The notes under the pieces are model-generated. The model was given only the letters and a program-made list of their open reading frames with translations. It had not been told where the DNA came from and ran no database searches. The position numbers and the translations under genes are program-made. A DNA stretch of 64,000 nucleotides from Chelonoidis abingdonii (lineage: Eukaryota > Chordata > Testudines > Testudinidae). The stretch covers positions 199,882,281 through 199,946,280 of the forward strand of contig NC_133770.1 of the NCBI RefSeq assembly GCF_003597395.2. Reading direction: 5' to 3'. This document shows positions 1 to 12,324 of the stretch, one piece after another. Every line of letters starts with the position of its first letter. Within the stretch, counting starts at the first letter, position 1.

Positions 1-20
1 GGGGGGGGGGGGGGGGGGGG
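1..20. repeat. Poly-G run at window edge
   Basis: Twenty consecutive G residues open the window. A pure G20 tract is rare in vertebrate DNA and could be a real homopolymer, a contig-edge artefact or dark-cycle sequencing noise. Nothing around it explains it. Confidence 0.6.
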
Positions 21-51
21 AGAGGAGAATCCCCCAGTGTACCGATTTAAC

Positions 52-235
52 TCAAGGGTTCTCAAACTTTTTTTTTGCTGGGACCCCCTTTGAAAATATT
101 TCAGGTTGTGATGACCTCTCCTCCAAAGTGATGTTCCCCCACCCCCATGCAATGCCACCCTTACTTCTCTGCTGCTGGTGGTAGTGGCGCTGCTGTCAGA
201 GCTGGGCACCCAGCCAGCAGCTGCTGCTCTTTCAA
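52..235 (+). mobile_element. hAT-like non-autonomous element, one end only
   Basis: The stretch opens with an inverted-repeat-like end reading AAGGGTTCTCAAACTT, the usual terminal pattern of short hAT-type elements in amniotes, and continues into a 'gaccccctttgaaaa' body followed by a GC-richer part. I do not find the opposite end, so this looks like a truncated copy. There is no coding capacity. Assignment is from the end motif and body resemblance to turtle repeats. Confidence 0.5.
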
Positions 236-1856
236 CTCCCCCTACAATAGTTTTGTGCCCTGTCCTTTTCTTTGAGAGACCCATTTCCAGAAACACTGAC
301 TTAACCTTATGATATTCACTTCTGTGTCATATCTCATATGGTAAACTACTAGAAAAAAAAATTCAACAAACGCTTGTTCCTGCAATGAACTCCACATGGA
401 CAGAACTCTGCTCCTGCATGGGGCCCTACTGAACTCACAAGATGCAGTTGCAGAGCACAGGGATAAGAATCCCAACAATAATATGAACGAATTTTGTTTC
501 ATTAGCAGTGAGTGATGCAGCAGGCAGGCAAAGTTGTAGGAAAGAGATCTTTATTAAGTATGTTGAGTGACTAGTGTTGCACGGTAGCCGGGAGCTCTTG
601 AGTTTGTGAGCTAGCAGCCTGTACTCAGTTTGCATTCCTAAATCCCAGGCCTTTGGTGACTCACCAAATTAAGTCCCTGTAACCTGACCCTTTTTTTTTA
701 CTGGTTGCATTCTCCATACTACATTATTTAGTGCATGAGCAGGAAGCTATTAGCAGCTGCTGCACCTCTATTAAAGTTATAGTTGTGTGAGTGTAAACCA
801 TTATGGAACCTTACAGAAAGAACTCTTCTCAAATTCTATTAGGTGAAGAATCCTGAACACAGTTCTGTTGAATCTGTTTTAATTCAAACTGATTATGTTG
901 CAATACTGACAGAACTAGAGACACAGTTTAATGTATCTGATACATAGTAACATACATGGGAACTGACCAAAGGAAGAAAATAATAATAATAAAAAAATTA
1001 CCTACAAAACCTGAAGATGAGGCAAAGTAGTGGTTGTGAAGAAGACACAGATACTCTGACATATCATATTTTACCTGTTGGACCACGATACATAATGTCC
1101 AACAGTTACCATGGCTGTCTTCAGGTTTACCAAAGCTTAAATTAACCAGTTGTTAGGCTTTGGTGTCTTTATTGTTAGTTGTCACCATTTTTGCCTTCTG
1201 CCCAAATTGAACATTTTTGTGAAATATCTGTTTATTGTGAAAGTCTGTGAGGGGAATACAGAATTTCACACAATTCTAAGCACAACTGTGGAACAAGGCA
1301 TTGAGCCAAAGCAATTATCTGTTGAGTTTCACATTCAGTTTTATTTAGGTTATAATGGGGTTGTTTTGGGTTTTTTGTGCTCATTCACTTTTTGAAAATG
1401 ATTTACACTTTTGCAAAGTGCAAATGGTAGTTGATGTCATCTGCACTTTAAGAGTTGGATCTGCTTTGATACTTCTTGGCATTGGACAATATCCATTTTG
1501 TACTGAATTCTTTACAATATGCGGTTGTCCCTCCTTTCAGGATGAGGAAATCAGAAGACAACAATGGGAATGATTCTCCATTACCTTGCACTTCTGTTGT
1601 AACTTACACCTGTAAAACAATGGGAGTCAGTGAGTAAGAGATTTTTTGACAGTACCCTAACACAGGTGTAAGTAAACACATAAGATGCAAGGCAGTGGAA
1701 AATAAGGATTAAAAGGAGCTGCATATTTACTACTTGAAAGACGGTTTTAATCTGCTCCTCTCAGAAGCCATGTGACCATGTTAGAACTTTGGAAGGTTGT
1801 TCCTCCTTGATTTTCAGGTCAACCCACCAACAAAGGAGACAAGGCATATGTTTTTA
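236..1856. other. No recognisable feature
   Basis: AT-rich sequence with scattered short open frames and no domain, splice context, repeat end or RNA motif that I can support. Confidence 0.5.
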
Positions 1857-2052
1857 AACAGTTAGAGTAATTAGCTATTGGAACAATTTACCTAGGGTCA
1901 TGGTGATTCTCCATCACTGACAACTTTGAAATGAAGATTGGATTTTTTTTCCCTAAATGCTATGCTCTTGGAATTGTTTTGGAGAACTTTTGTGACCTGT
2001 GTTATACAGTAAGTCAGACTAGATGATCCCTTCTGGCCTTGGCTTCTATTAA
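1857..2052 (+). mobile_element. CR1/L3-type LINE, 3' end fragment
   Basis: This matches the 3' end of the reptile CR1/L3 LINE. It holds the 'attggaacaatttacc' block, 'tctccatcactgacaa', and the terminal 'cagactagatgatccctt' and 'tctggccttg' block. The antisense form of the same tail occurs near 14237. The copy is 5'-truncated, as is usual for LINEs, and non-coding apart from remnant ORF2 C-terminus and 3'UTR. No target duplication was identified. Confidence 0.75.
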
Positions 2053-2761
2053 AGTGTCCTGATAAAAGTTTCAAGTAAACTAAAAGTGGAGCAGCCACCT
2101 GAGGAAAATAGGGAACTGAATCTTCCTGTCTGAATGAAAAAGATCTGGATAGAACATAGTCCAAAATTTCTAGAAATAGAGCCTGTTGTGTGCTTAAGCT
2201 ACTTCCTTTTTATGATGCATTGACATAATAAATAGCCTGATTTATTTGAGACAACAGAAGTATCTTTTGCTTCAGGTGTGCCACAACAACAACATGATCT
2301 TAACTTAGTTATTGGTTCTTTAGTCCTTAGTCGGGACTTTAATAGAAGTTTTACATGAATGAGGTCTGCAACTAATAGGAAACTAATCAAACTAATAGGA
2401 AAAACCCAAAAATTATCAAGGTCAATTATGATACTTATGCATTATGATGAACTTTTTACACTGATGCCAAGTTGCTTTCTCAGGTGAAAAAGTGATGCAG
2501 CTCTTTCCTAACCGGTTCCTGTTGACAGCCCCTGGGATTTAATTGACATTCTTCAGTCTTACCAAAGGTACTTGAAACAGATGTTAATTCTTCCACAGAA
2601 ACATACAGGTTGCTAGACAGCCTTAGGGCCCTACCATCTGACATGCATATTTCGGTCTGAATCTATTTATGTAGCCTCCTTTCTGGGGACCCATTTCCTT
2701 CTGCATGATACAATATACAGTTTTGCTTAGCAAACAATAGTTAAGTATTTAGAACTGAAGG
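2053..2761. other. No recognisable feature
   Basis: AT-rich spacer between the CR1 tail and the DNA transposon. I see no gene or repeat structure. Confidence 0.5.
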
Positions 2762-2838
2762 CCTGGTCTACACTACGCGTTTATACAGATTTTAACAGCG
2801 TTAAACCGATTTAACGTTGCACCCGTCCACACAAAGAG

Positions 2839-2862
2839 GCCCTTTATATCGATATAAAGGGA
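2839..2862. repeat. Subterminal perfect palindrome in transposon copy A
   Basis: A perfect 22-bp palindrome (2840-2861) centred on ATCGAT lies about 80 bp from the left end of copy A. The same palindrome, extended to 24 bp with one paired substitution, sits at the equivalent place in copy B (48210-48233). Subterminal repeats of this kind often bind transposase; that role is inferred. Confidence 0.8.
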
Positions 2863-3111
2863 TCTTTAAACCGGTTTCTGTACTTCTCCCCGACGAGAGG
2901 AGTGGGCTGAAATCAGTATTACCATATCGGATTAGGTTAGTGTGGCAGCAAATCGACAGTATTGGCCTCCAGGCAGTATCCCACAGTGCTCCACTATGAC
3001 CGCTCTGGAAAGCGATATGAACTCGGATGCAGTAGCCAGGTAGACAGGAAAAGCCCCACGAACTTTTGAATTGCATTTCCTGTTTGCCCAGCGTGGAGTT
3101 CTGATCAGTAC

Positions 3112-3270
3112 ATGTTGGCAATGCAGTCCCAAATCCAAAAAGAGCTCCAGCCTGGATCGTACGGGAGATACTGGATCTGATCGCTGTAATGGGGAGACAA
3201 ATCTGTTCTATCAGAGCTCCGTTACAGAAGATGAAATGCCAAAGCATTTTAAAAAAATCTCCAGGCTATG
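3112..3270 (+). pseudogene. Decayed Myb/SANT-like DNA-binding protein of transposon A
   Basis: Translation in the plus direction gives pieces such as 'QSQIQKE', 'SVLSELRYRR' and 'NAKAF'. They resemble the start of the Myb/SANT-like (MSANTD-type) proteins encoded by many turtle Harbinger-like transposons and their domesticated relatives. Here the frame has stop codons and a shift and stops making sense after about 50 residues, so no protein is made. In intact family members this domain binds transposon ends and partners the transposase. Identification is by resemblance only; copy B (around 47820-47960, minus strand) carries the equivalent region. Confidence 0.5.
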
Positions 3271-4875
3271 ATACAGAGTCCACAGCACAGTGCTGTGTGA
3301 CAAGGTGTAACGGAAAGCCAAAGAATCAAATGGACGCTCATGGAGGAAGGGAGGGGGACTGAGGACTCCAGCTATCCCACAGTCCCGCAGTCTCTGAAAA
3401 GCATTTGCATCTTGGCTGAGCTCCCAATGCCTGTAGGGTCAAACACATTGTCCGGGGTGGTTCAGGGTATATCTCGTCAATCTACTCCCCCTCCCACCCT
3501 GTGAAAGAAAAGGGAAAAAAATTGTTTCTTGACTTTTTTCAATGTCACCGTATTATGTCTACTGCATGCTGCTGGTAGACACGGTGCTGGGCACTGAACA
3601 GCAGCTATCCTCTCCCCCTCCCTTCCCCGGTGCAGACGGTACAGTGCAGTAGGACTGGTAACCGTGTCCTGTCATCAGCCCGTGAGTGCTCCTGGCTGGC
3701 CTCAGGTGAGGTCGACCGGGGGCACCTGGGTAAAAATAGGAATGACTCCGGTCATTCCCGGCAGATGGTACAGAACGGCTGGTAACCGTCCTCATCATAG
3801 CAACTGGGGGCTGAGCTCCATCAGCCCCCCCTTTCATGTCTAAAGAAAGATTCTGTACTGCCTGGACTATCATAGCAGCGGGATGCTGCGCTCGCTCTTC
3901 CCCGCACCATTTAATGTCCTGCCTGGACTATCATAGCAGCTGGAGGCTGCCTCCCCTCATTTTATCTCACTAAACAAGTCAGTGTTTCTTATTCCTGCAT
4001 TCTTTATTACTTCATCACACAAATGGGGGACCTGCAACGGGTAGCCCAGGAGGGTTGGGGAGGAGGGAAGCAACAGGTGGGTTATTGCAGGGACACCCCA
4101 CCCCCTGAACCAAGGCAGCAGCTCATCATTTGTGGGACACAGAGCAGCTGTTGCTCCTCTGGTCTGATATACTGGTTCTCTAATCTGCCCACTAAGAGGC
4201 GGAGGACCTTTTAGGTTACACATAGGAGGCTTAGACTGGAGCATCCTATTTGTTTTGCTCCCCTGGCCGCACCTCAGCGAAGGCAGCCAGGAAGCACATG
4301 ACACAGCAGTGGACAGAACAACTGATAACCGTCAGCTCATCGCCAATTTACATAGCACACAGACGGACAGAACTTGTACCATCCTGGTACCTTGGTGCAA
4401 AGGCAAATGAATGCTGCTGTGTAGCGCTGCAGTACCGCCTCTGTCAGCGCCATCCAGTACACATACGGTGACAGTGACAAAAGGCAAAACGGTCTCCATG
4501 GTTGCCATGCTATGGCATCTGCCAGTGCAATCCAGGGAAAAAGAGCACAAAATGATTGTCTGCCATTGCTTTCACGGAGAAAGGAATGAGTGACGACATT
4601 TACCCAGAATCACCTGCGACATTGTTTTTTCACCATCATACATTGGGATCTCAACCCAGAATTCCAATGGGCGGGGGCAACTGCGGGAACTATGGGATAG
4701 CTACGGAATAGCTACCCACAGTGCAATGCTCCAGAAATCGACGCTAGCCTCGGACCATGGACGCACACCACCGAATTATTGTGCTTTGTGTGGCTGCGTG
4801 CACTCCACTTTATACAATCTGTTTTACAAAACTGGTTTATGTAAAATTGGAATAATCCTGTAGTATAGATGTACC

Positions 4876-7302
4876 CTTTGATATTTTCCTCTCTCCTGAG
4901 TTTTACAAAAGATAATTAGAAGAATAACAGTTTGGAAAAAACAAACAAAACAAAACCCTTTCTTGGTCGCTAATAGTAGTAGTAGGTCAGTTTATGTTCA
5001 AAACTTTGTTGTAGGTAAAATATAAACAATATGGTGAGATTAGCCAGTGCCAATAAACACATAACAAAGCTGGAGCACACAATTCCCAATAAGTTAGCAC
5101 CTTAATCATTAAAGGGATGAGAAGCTGTTAATTATGCAGAGTTAGTTTCTATGAAAAACAGCTGCAAATGACAAAATCTGCTTCAGGTCAAAAAGCAAAT
5201 AAGTATCTCAGAATTTCACATGAACAACACAAAGAAGGCTTCAAAGCACATACAGTGAAAATAAACTTATGCTTTAAAAGTTTGTTTTCCTCTGTCAACA
5301 TAGAGATCTCTAGGTTGAGGATTTTCTCCTTTAATACAGGACACAAGAACATCAGAGTTTATAACTTTGTTGATCTCTCGAGGTGGGGTGGGAAGAAACA
5401 GTACAGCAAAATCCTATGTCAGCAGCCAGAACAACTTGGCTCCTGATCTCGTGGTGTACCATAAATTAAGCAAGGTTGTACCAGGTCAATACCTGGACAT
5501 GAAGCCCTATGAAAAACATAGATGGAACAGATATTGGCCTCTGAATCAAGAGTGAGCCAGTGCGCCCAACATGGTTTAAGGGTATTATGAGATTACAATT
5601 TAGTTACGTGAGTTACTCAGTTAGCAACATTAGCATTCTCTAATTCTTGACAAGGAGAAGGTGAAAGCAAGATGAGCATGTTTTGATAGTAGGCACTCTA
5701 AGCTTACCATCTGCCATGCTTCATCTGAAAGCCACATCATACAGGACAGCTTGTCAGTGTCAGTATTTACTATAAGAGCACACTGATGACCAGATAGCTG
5801 TACAGTTAATCTTGTAATATGTTCTGTGCTGCTCATCCCGCAAGGTGACCATGCCTTGGCAAAGTGTGCTCTAGTAGGAGCCTTATTAGATAACCAGTAG
5901 GCATGACAAATTGATGATTTTATCACCTCAGAACAGTGGATTTATATGAAATGTTGGCCTCATATCTACCATATGAATTCAAATATTCCAGTATTAGGTG
6001 ACTTTTACTTATGTTACATAATGAGAGATGACAACATTCATGACCTGATTTCCTCAAGAGTTCAGTGGTGTTTGTATCTGGAATTTGGGTCAAACCTATT
6101 TCCATAAGTAATCCTCTTCCTATGATCTACAGATAGCTGTTCTCTTATTTCAAGAAATAAAACATTAGGATTATACATCAGTGTAAAGCACGCTTACTTA
6201 CTAAAGTTATGAGTCAGTTCAGTATTGAAAATCTGTTACATGATATAAAGGGAGTGTTTGACAATGTTACTTCAATAGTAGTTTCTTCACAGCCTTTCCA
6301 AACATTTTATCAACCTGATGTTTGGCAAAGTGAAATTTCAGAACCCATCCTGCATTCCGGAAGGCAGCCCATCCCCTTGAAATTCATAAATCAGACACAA
6401 AATTGTATAGGTTTGCTGCACTTTAGTGACACAGAACAGCTGATCTACACATTGCAGGATGCTCTGCAAATTCCAGACTGTTATCATTTTTAGTCTTATT
6501 TTCTAAATGTAATTTTTTCTGCTTATCTCTCCTTTTTGACTGTTGTCACCTTCAGTTGTGGATAGCTGTAATTGCAGCCCCTTTTGTGATTGGAAGGAAG
6601 GCAGAGTTGCTAATGATGCTCTGAAATTCACCTGCTAGGGCAGCCAAAACATGATGTGGCTGTTTCCTGTTTCCACAGAAGGATCATATCCATTTTTCTG
6701 TGGAACTGGAGCACAATTGTTAAGCAGCAGAGGAACAAGTTATCTCTTTTGCACTGAACATTTTTATTGTTTTACTTTAGTATTACCTTCTCAATATTTC
6801 AAGAGATGCCACTGCTTTTCCAGTTGTCCAGGAGCACAGAATCACAAGGTGCTTATCTTTCCATGCTACACTCAGCACATGACCTTCTACACTAGACATA
6901 TCCAACATGGAATTGAACATTATTTTCCTGCTTTGTGCTTGAGAGGAAATGAATTTCCAATTTACATGGTGAAGCAGAGTCTCTTATCACCATTAGATTT
7001 TAATAATGAAGGGATCTAAGTATTTACAGGGAGTTTCAAAGGACATAAAGTTACAAGAATAGAAATACAGTCTTGATAAAGTGTTATGCAAGAGATGGTA
7101 CTTGATATAGGAAGAGTATACAAGTAAAAAATGATTTGGGTGGCACAAAAGTTGGCACTATAATGAGCAGAAGATTGTGTTGAATACTTTTTGCTTACAA
7201 TTACATTCTTTATAATTCCCATCTCAGTTACCCCAAGCCGCAGTTGTAACAGTTTCAGTACCAACAGTAATAGACGTTGCTCAGTTAACTGTTATACATA
7301 TC
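4876..7302. other. No recognisable feature
   Basis: AT-rich DNA. Open frames at 6209-6493 and 6651-7019 have no recognisable domain and no splice or start context. I would not call them genes. Confidence 0.5.
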
Positions 7303-8038
7303 TGTCATAAACAGATAGTTGAGGGTTAATGTCTCTTTTACCTGTAAAGGGTTAAGAAGCTCAGTAAACCTGGCTGACACTTGACCAGAGGACCAATAGG
7401 GGGACAAGATACTTTCAAATCTTGGTGGGGGGGAGTCTTTTGTTTGTGCTCTTTGTTTTGGGAGTTGTTCGCTCTTGGGACGAAAAGGAACGCAGACGTC
7501 AATCCAGGCCGCTCCAAATCGTTCTGAATAGTCTCCATGTTTCAACTGAAGTAACACCAGGCGAAGCGGTGTAGTTATAGTTGTTTCTCAACTTGTAACG
7601 TCCTTTGCTGAGAGATGTTACGCTCTTGCTGTAACTTGAACCAAAGCTAAGGGGTCCTCGGCTTAGAATCTGATTACCGTAGAAGTGAGCCATCCTGATT
7701 TTGCAGAGATGATCTTTACTTTTCTTTCTTAATTAAAGCTTTCTGTTAAGAACGATTGATTTTTCCTTGTTGAAAACAAGGGGATAATCTGGACTCACCA
7801 GGGATGGTGGGGGAGAAAAGAGGATGGTAATTCTTGGTTTAAGACCAAGGGTTGGATCTGTGTTCGACCAGGGAAACTGGGACGGCTTCAGCTAACCCAG
7901 GGAGGGAAACTTTGGGGGGACAGAGAGGTCCAACACTGAACGATGTGCAGTGACCAGACTAACAGTAATCACTAGAAGTGTCCATGCAGGTCCCCACATT
8001 TGTACCCTAAAGTTTAGAGTGGGGAAGGAACCTTGACA
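7303..8038 (+). mobile_element. Solo LTR (gypsy-like), 736 bp
   Basis: The element begins TGTCATAAACAG and ends ACCTTGACA, giving TG...CA termini. It is flanked by ATATC (left) and GTATC (right), a 4/5 match to a 5-bp target duplication. An 'aattaaagc' poly(A)-type signal lies near 7731. No internal region follows, so this is a solo LTR from recombination between the two LTRs of an element. The sequence resembles a common turtle LTR family. Confidence 0.8.
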
Positions 8039-8928
8039 GTATCCATCTGTCATGAAATGAAAAGTCATATGACAGCTTCACTTAGGAAAGTTCAGCAGTT
8101 TGCTTTTTATCCCACCTATCCAACTATTGGAAATTAAAAACCGCCTGATAAACACACAATTCTAGGTGTTAAACTGAAATTTAACAAATATACACTATTA
8201 GTGATTACTTGTCACACACAGATGACAGTGAAACTTCAAGTGTTAGGAGCCTGTCACTTTCTTTTCCAGAAAGTAATATTCACCATCCTAGAGATGAATA
8301 ATTTGGGCTATGGAGAATTGGGTCTCCCATGTTTTGCAGCATACAATCGAATGTCCTTGACAAGCCCTTTAGTGTTTAAAGATTCTTCTCCTATATTCTC
8401 AGGAAGCCAGTACAAGATATTAGGGGCCAGATTCTCTGGGACATTCAATTTCTACAGGCCACAAAAGAGCAATTTGGGAAGTCCAATTTGGCAGCTGAAT
8501 GCGGTACTCCATTCACTGCCTAGTCCTGGTCCTATCTCATTTCTATATTGTACTAACTGGCAATGTTTCCAAGGAATCATCTGCCAGCTGGGGACTGCCA
8601 GAATGCAACATACACCAGTCACTCCTCCTCACCACCACCGCCTGCCACATGCTCCCTGCACTGTGGATTGCAGGGAGTTGACACAGGAACCAATTCTACA
8701 CCTATTAGGAATTTCCTGTGCCTAGGGAATAAAGGAGTTGAAGAATAGTGACTGCTTCTACCCCTAGATCTCAGTTTTGATCTTACTACTGTGTCTTATA
8801 TGGATCTGTTTTTCTTACATAACTCTACACAGGAGAATTTTAGATTTCCATGGAGACAAGAGGACACAAAACAATACTGACTTTGGGGCACTAGATTCTT
8901 AAACAATTATTATAACTTAGTACCATAA
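8039..8928. other. No recognisable feature
   Basis: Includes a 174-codon open frame (8201-8725) with no domain, low-complexity proline/histidine stretches and no homologous neighbour. Judged non-coding. Confidence 0.45.
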
Positions 8929-9001
8929 TGGCACCATGCATTATTATTTGTGCTGGAGCAGTACAGAGAGGCCCAGTCCCACTGAGCTAGGTCCTGCACA
9001 A
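8929..9001 (+). repeat. Interspersed amniote repeat fragment
   Basis: The pattern 'attatttgtgctggagcagtac' followed by '...cactgagctaggtcctgcacaaa' recurs, diverged, at 51930-52075 and 62470-62570. It is a widespread old interspersed repeat in reptiles whose family I cannot name with certainty (MIR/CORE-SINE-like). Confidence 0.55.
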
Positions 9002-9016
9002 AAATATGATAAATAT

Positions 9017-9655
9017 TGTGATGGAGCAAGGCCAAATGGCTATAGGAAAGTAGTGGGAGATAGATATATTAGGTTAAACAAATCCCTGGTACAAGGATAA
9101 GTAAATGGCAGCTGCTCCAGGTCAATTAAGACACCTGGGGCCAGCTAAGAGCTTTCCAGAAGGCAGGGCGGATGCTAGGTTGATTGGGACACCTGAAGCC
9201 AATCAGGGACTGGCTGAAACTAGTTACAAGCCTCCCAGTGAATCAGGTGGGCATGCATGTCAGGAGCTGTGAGAAGTTGCGCTGTTGGAGAGACTGAGCT
9301 GTACACACCATATCAGGCACAAGGAAGGAGGCCCTGAGATAAGGGTGAAGTGGAGCTTGAGGAAGTGGGGGCTGCTGTGGTGAAGCAGCCCAGGGAATTG
9401 TATGTGTCTTGTTCCTAAAAGGTCAGCTACCATAGCTGATACTATTAGGATCCCTGGGCTAGAGCCTGGAGTAGAGGGTGGGCCTGGGCTTCCCCACTTT
9501 ATCCCCCTGATTAATCACCAGACTGGGAGTCAACAGAGACTGTGCAAGAGGAGAAGCTATCCTCCCCACCTCCCTTGCTCTCTTATGATGAAACTGGCTC
9601 AGTAGACTGTGACCCTTGTCTCCAAAGAGAGGAAAGGGTTAAGTGGAGGGTCACA
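9017..9655 (+). mobile_element. Gypsy-like LTR, about 640 bp
   Basis: It starts TGTGATGGAGCAAGG and ends GGGTCACA. The body contains 'tcaattaagacacctggggcc' followed by a related 'gattgggacacctgaagcc' block, a decayed TATA region near 9220 and R/U5-like sequence. It resembles a common turtle gypsy LTR. The bases after 9655 (gtgagcctctgaggctagcg) look like the start of the internal region, so this may be a 5' LTR with its body lost. No matching target duplication was seen. Confidence 0.65.
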
Positions 9656-9937
9656 GTGAGCCTCTGAGGCTAGCGAAATCCCTCATTTTTGTCTCTTTTG
9701 CTCTTTATACAACAAAAATAAGAAACCATGCTGGCATAGTTGGGTCCCAAATTGCCACATTACACATCCAAGGTAAATACATTCCACCTGGTCAATAAAT
9801 AATGTTCTGACTGGTTTTTGGAGGCTCTAAAAGATATATCACAGTGAGTGCTATTAGAGATCTCAAAAGGTATTTAAAGACACTAAAACCACCTACAACC
9901 CTATTCCCAGACACTACAACCACCTAAACATTCATGG

Positions 9938-10019
9938 CCCAAATTCTCAGTTCAAATCAATACAACTCGGTTAACTTAAATGGAGTTGCATTGATTTACA
10001 CCAGCTGAGAATCTGACCC
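9938..10019. repeat. Foldback (hairpin) repeat
   Basis: The two halves are imperfect reverse complements: 'aattctcag...aaatcaatacaactc' on the left and 'gagttgcattgattt...ctgagaatct' on the right. They fold into a hairpin with arms of about 35 bp. A partial relative lies near 43818-43880 and a different hairpin at 51300-51370. It has the look of a small foldback transposable element. Confidence 0.65.
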
Positions 10020-11293
10020 TATATTTTTATGTCCATTGGAACTGCCTCCATCTGCTCATGTATTAAAAGTGAGATTCACCCCAGTACAGGGGTCAATGCA
10101 AGGTCTATGAATAGGATTAGAGTGTTGCACAGACCTTGTGCTAGGCTTCACAGGAGCAAGTTTTATCCCATACTTAGTGGCCCTTCCCAATCTCCCTTGA
10201 GAGGCCTGCCTTGCTGCAGGGAAGCACTGTGAAATAAAAAGGTGTATGGGCATAGGTGGCAGAAAATAGAAGTGTCTGGACTCAGGGAAAGTATCAGTGA
10301 TGAGTAGAGGAAGAGGGGAGTTGAGGAAGAGGAAAATTTAGGAGCAATCCTGAAGAAAAGGATAAATGTGTGTTTCAAGTATTTACTAAGGATCTTTAGG
10401 AAGCAGAAAATATGATAAGATGCAGGTTTGATCTTTGAAATGTTTCATTTATGGTATTTAAAATTTATTCTTTCAATACAGTTCAAAAGAAAAAAGCTAA
10501 TAAGGAAAAAATGACATGAAAATGGTCTCATCTGAGTATTCTTACTACAGCATTAAAATATGTTGGACATATACTGAAGCTGTCCAGCAGAGCTTACTAG
10601 ATTCATTTGTGAGTTTTAAGTTTTATAATAGACATAAAACGTAAGTGCTATCTATGCAGTATCACTAAATCAGGCAAGTAGTGTCAATGGAAAGAAGTTC
10701 AGTGGCAGCACTGTGAACATATAAAGGGGAGTCTTAAGAGTTATTTTACAGAACTCTTTGATACAGGGATGTCTTCTTGTGAAAATTTCTTTTTATGTCA
10801 CTAAATGAGTCCAGAGACATTACCTAGACATGTCTGGGGCTTCACCGCATTTTCAATCATAGCAATGTGCCATGTTTGCAAAAAACAAAAAAAGTTAGCA
10901 ATACAATTTAAATATAATCTGCAAAGCTAGCGAGTCTGTTCACCTCTCCATAAAATGCCAATGAGAGCTGTGTGAGAACAGAACCCTGGAAGTAGAATGA
11001 TCATAGTTCATCAATTAAATCTTTATTTAATATTGCTGTAGTAGCACAGAGGAGGCAATCAAACTGAAGGCCATTTCACAACACTTAAACCTCCACCATG
11101 TCTCAGCCCTGATTTTCCTTTATAACCCTTTTGTCCTCACCTTGTGTTTGACATAACTGTTTCCTCCAGAGTAGAGATAACATGTACTATAAATTTTACA
11201 TTTGCATCCCTAGCAGTGCTATTACAAGTTATGAGATTGCACTGTGAGCTCAAACTGATTACTAAACGGTGAAATAGATTAACATAATTATTA
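10020..11293. other. No recognisable feature
   Basis: AT-rich spacer with no supported gene, repeat end or RNA. Confidence 0.5.
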
Positions 11294-11298
11294 CACAG
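11294..11298 (+). repeat. 5-bp target duplication, left (CACAG)
   Basis: CACAG directly precedes the 5' LTR and is repeated exactly at 13825-13829 after the 3' LTR, fixing the ends of the element. Confidence 0.85.
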
Positions 11299-12083
11299 TG
11301 TAGTGGGGCAGATTGCCCCACTCCTTGGGAGAGTGGGCTGGGGCAGGCCAGGGAGCCTGCATAGCCCAGGGAGCCAATCAGAGAAGGGCTTATAGGGAGC
11401 CAATCAGGGCCAGGCTCAGAGGTATATAAAGGCTGCCCAGAGCAGGAGCAGTCAGTCTGTCCCAGGCCTTCGACAGGGGAAGGTCAGTCTCGGGGGGAGA
11501 TTAGCACTACGGGACAAGCGCAGTGCTGGGTAGGCTCAGGAGCTTAGAAAGCTCTAGCCCCTCAGCCGCCAGGCTGCAGGCTTTAAGAGAAAGGGCTAGC
11601 AGGGTGCAAGGGGCGTACGGGGAAGCGGCCTGGGAAACGATTGAGGAGGAAAGGGGAGGACAGCAAGGCTATCGCCAGAGGGTCCTGGGCCGGGACCCAG
11701 AGTAGAAGGGCTGGGCCTGGCGTCCCTCCCCGCCTCTTGCAGTTACATCCGAGCCCAAGCTGTAGAGACCGCCAGATCTGTAGCCAAGTAGGGATTGAGA
11801 CTAGGAGGGCAGGGTGGTTGCTTATACAAGCTGAAATGTGGGCTGCCTGACAATTCGATCGGAGACGGGATGCAGATGGATGGAGGGCTAACTGCCGAAG
11901 AGGGCAGTGGCTCGAAGAAGGACACCGCCAAGCAGGGAGCAACCGTGGATCCAGAGCGCCGACAGAGGGCAGTATATAACGGACGGGACTCCACCAGTGA
12001 GGGGCGCGCTCTCACACTGGAAATAGCTATTCCGCAGGAGTGTACCAGCAGGAGGGCCAGGTGATGAGTCCCGACCCGTTACA
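11299..12083 (+). repeat. 5' LTR of the gag-only element
   Basis: It begins TGTAGTGGGGCAGATTG and ends CCCGTTACA. It shares full-length homology with 13039-13824, differing by many 1-2-base indels as well as substitutions. Two 'agccaatcag' CCAAT-like boxes and a TATA box occur in U3. Confidence 0.88.
11423..11430 (+). promoter_or_regulatory. TATA box of 5' LTR
   Basis: TATATAAA lies downstream of two CCAAT-like motifs (near 11370 and 11400). The same arrangement is kept in the 3' LTR (TATA at 13166-13173). This is the standard U3 promoter layout, with transcription expected about 25-30 bp downstream. Confidence 0.7.
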
Positions 12084-12084
12084 C

Positions 12085-12102
12085 GTGGTTGAGAAGCGGG
12101 GC
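12085..12102 (+). other. Candidate primer binding site
   Basis: TGGTTGAGAAGCGGGGCC (from 12087) follows the 5' LTR end by a few bases and starts with TGG, as expected for pairing with a tRNA 3' CCA. I cannot assign the tRNA. Confidence 0.4.
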
Positions 12103-12324
12103 CGAGTGGTCGTCCTGATACAAGGGCAAGCAAGGATAGGCAGATTTGTTGCAGACGTGAGAGACTAAGAGACGGAGGAGACTAGGAGATGGGGAGAAAC
12201 GAGACTTGTACTGGAGGCCTGGTGCGCGCGGCTTGCCGCAGCGCAGAGTGAAGTGCTCTGTCCTGCTGCTGGGGTGGGCACCCAGACATATAAGAGACCA
12301 GGCAACCAGGGCAGGAGACAGGGC

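Larger units (their letters stand above)
2762..4875 (+). mobile_element. 2.1-kb DNA transposon, copy A (probably PIF/Harbinger-related, non-autonomous)
   Basis: The left end reads GCCTGGTCTACACTACGCG. The right end (tagtatagatgtacc) is its imperfect inverted complement. An inverted homologous copy (copy B, 46221-48317) has the same length and order: end, subterminal ATCGAT-rich palindrome, a 'cccagcgtggagt' block, a decayed Myb/SANT-like frame, a GC-rich middle, and a right part with 'gggaactatgggatagctac'. The Myb-like frame is typical of PIF/Harbinger accessory proteins, hence the tentative superfamily. No transposase DDE domain is visible. Target duplications are unclear here. Open frames inside are fragments, not genes. 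Confidence 0.7.

Noticed and set aside
6209..6493. 94-codon frame as a candidate host exon
   Set aside because: No recognisable domain and no supported splice sites; conservation could not be tested here.
8201..8725. 174-codon open frame
   Set aside because: No domain, no homologous copy, low-complexity C-terminus and no start or splice context.
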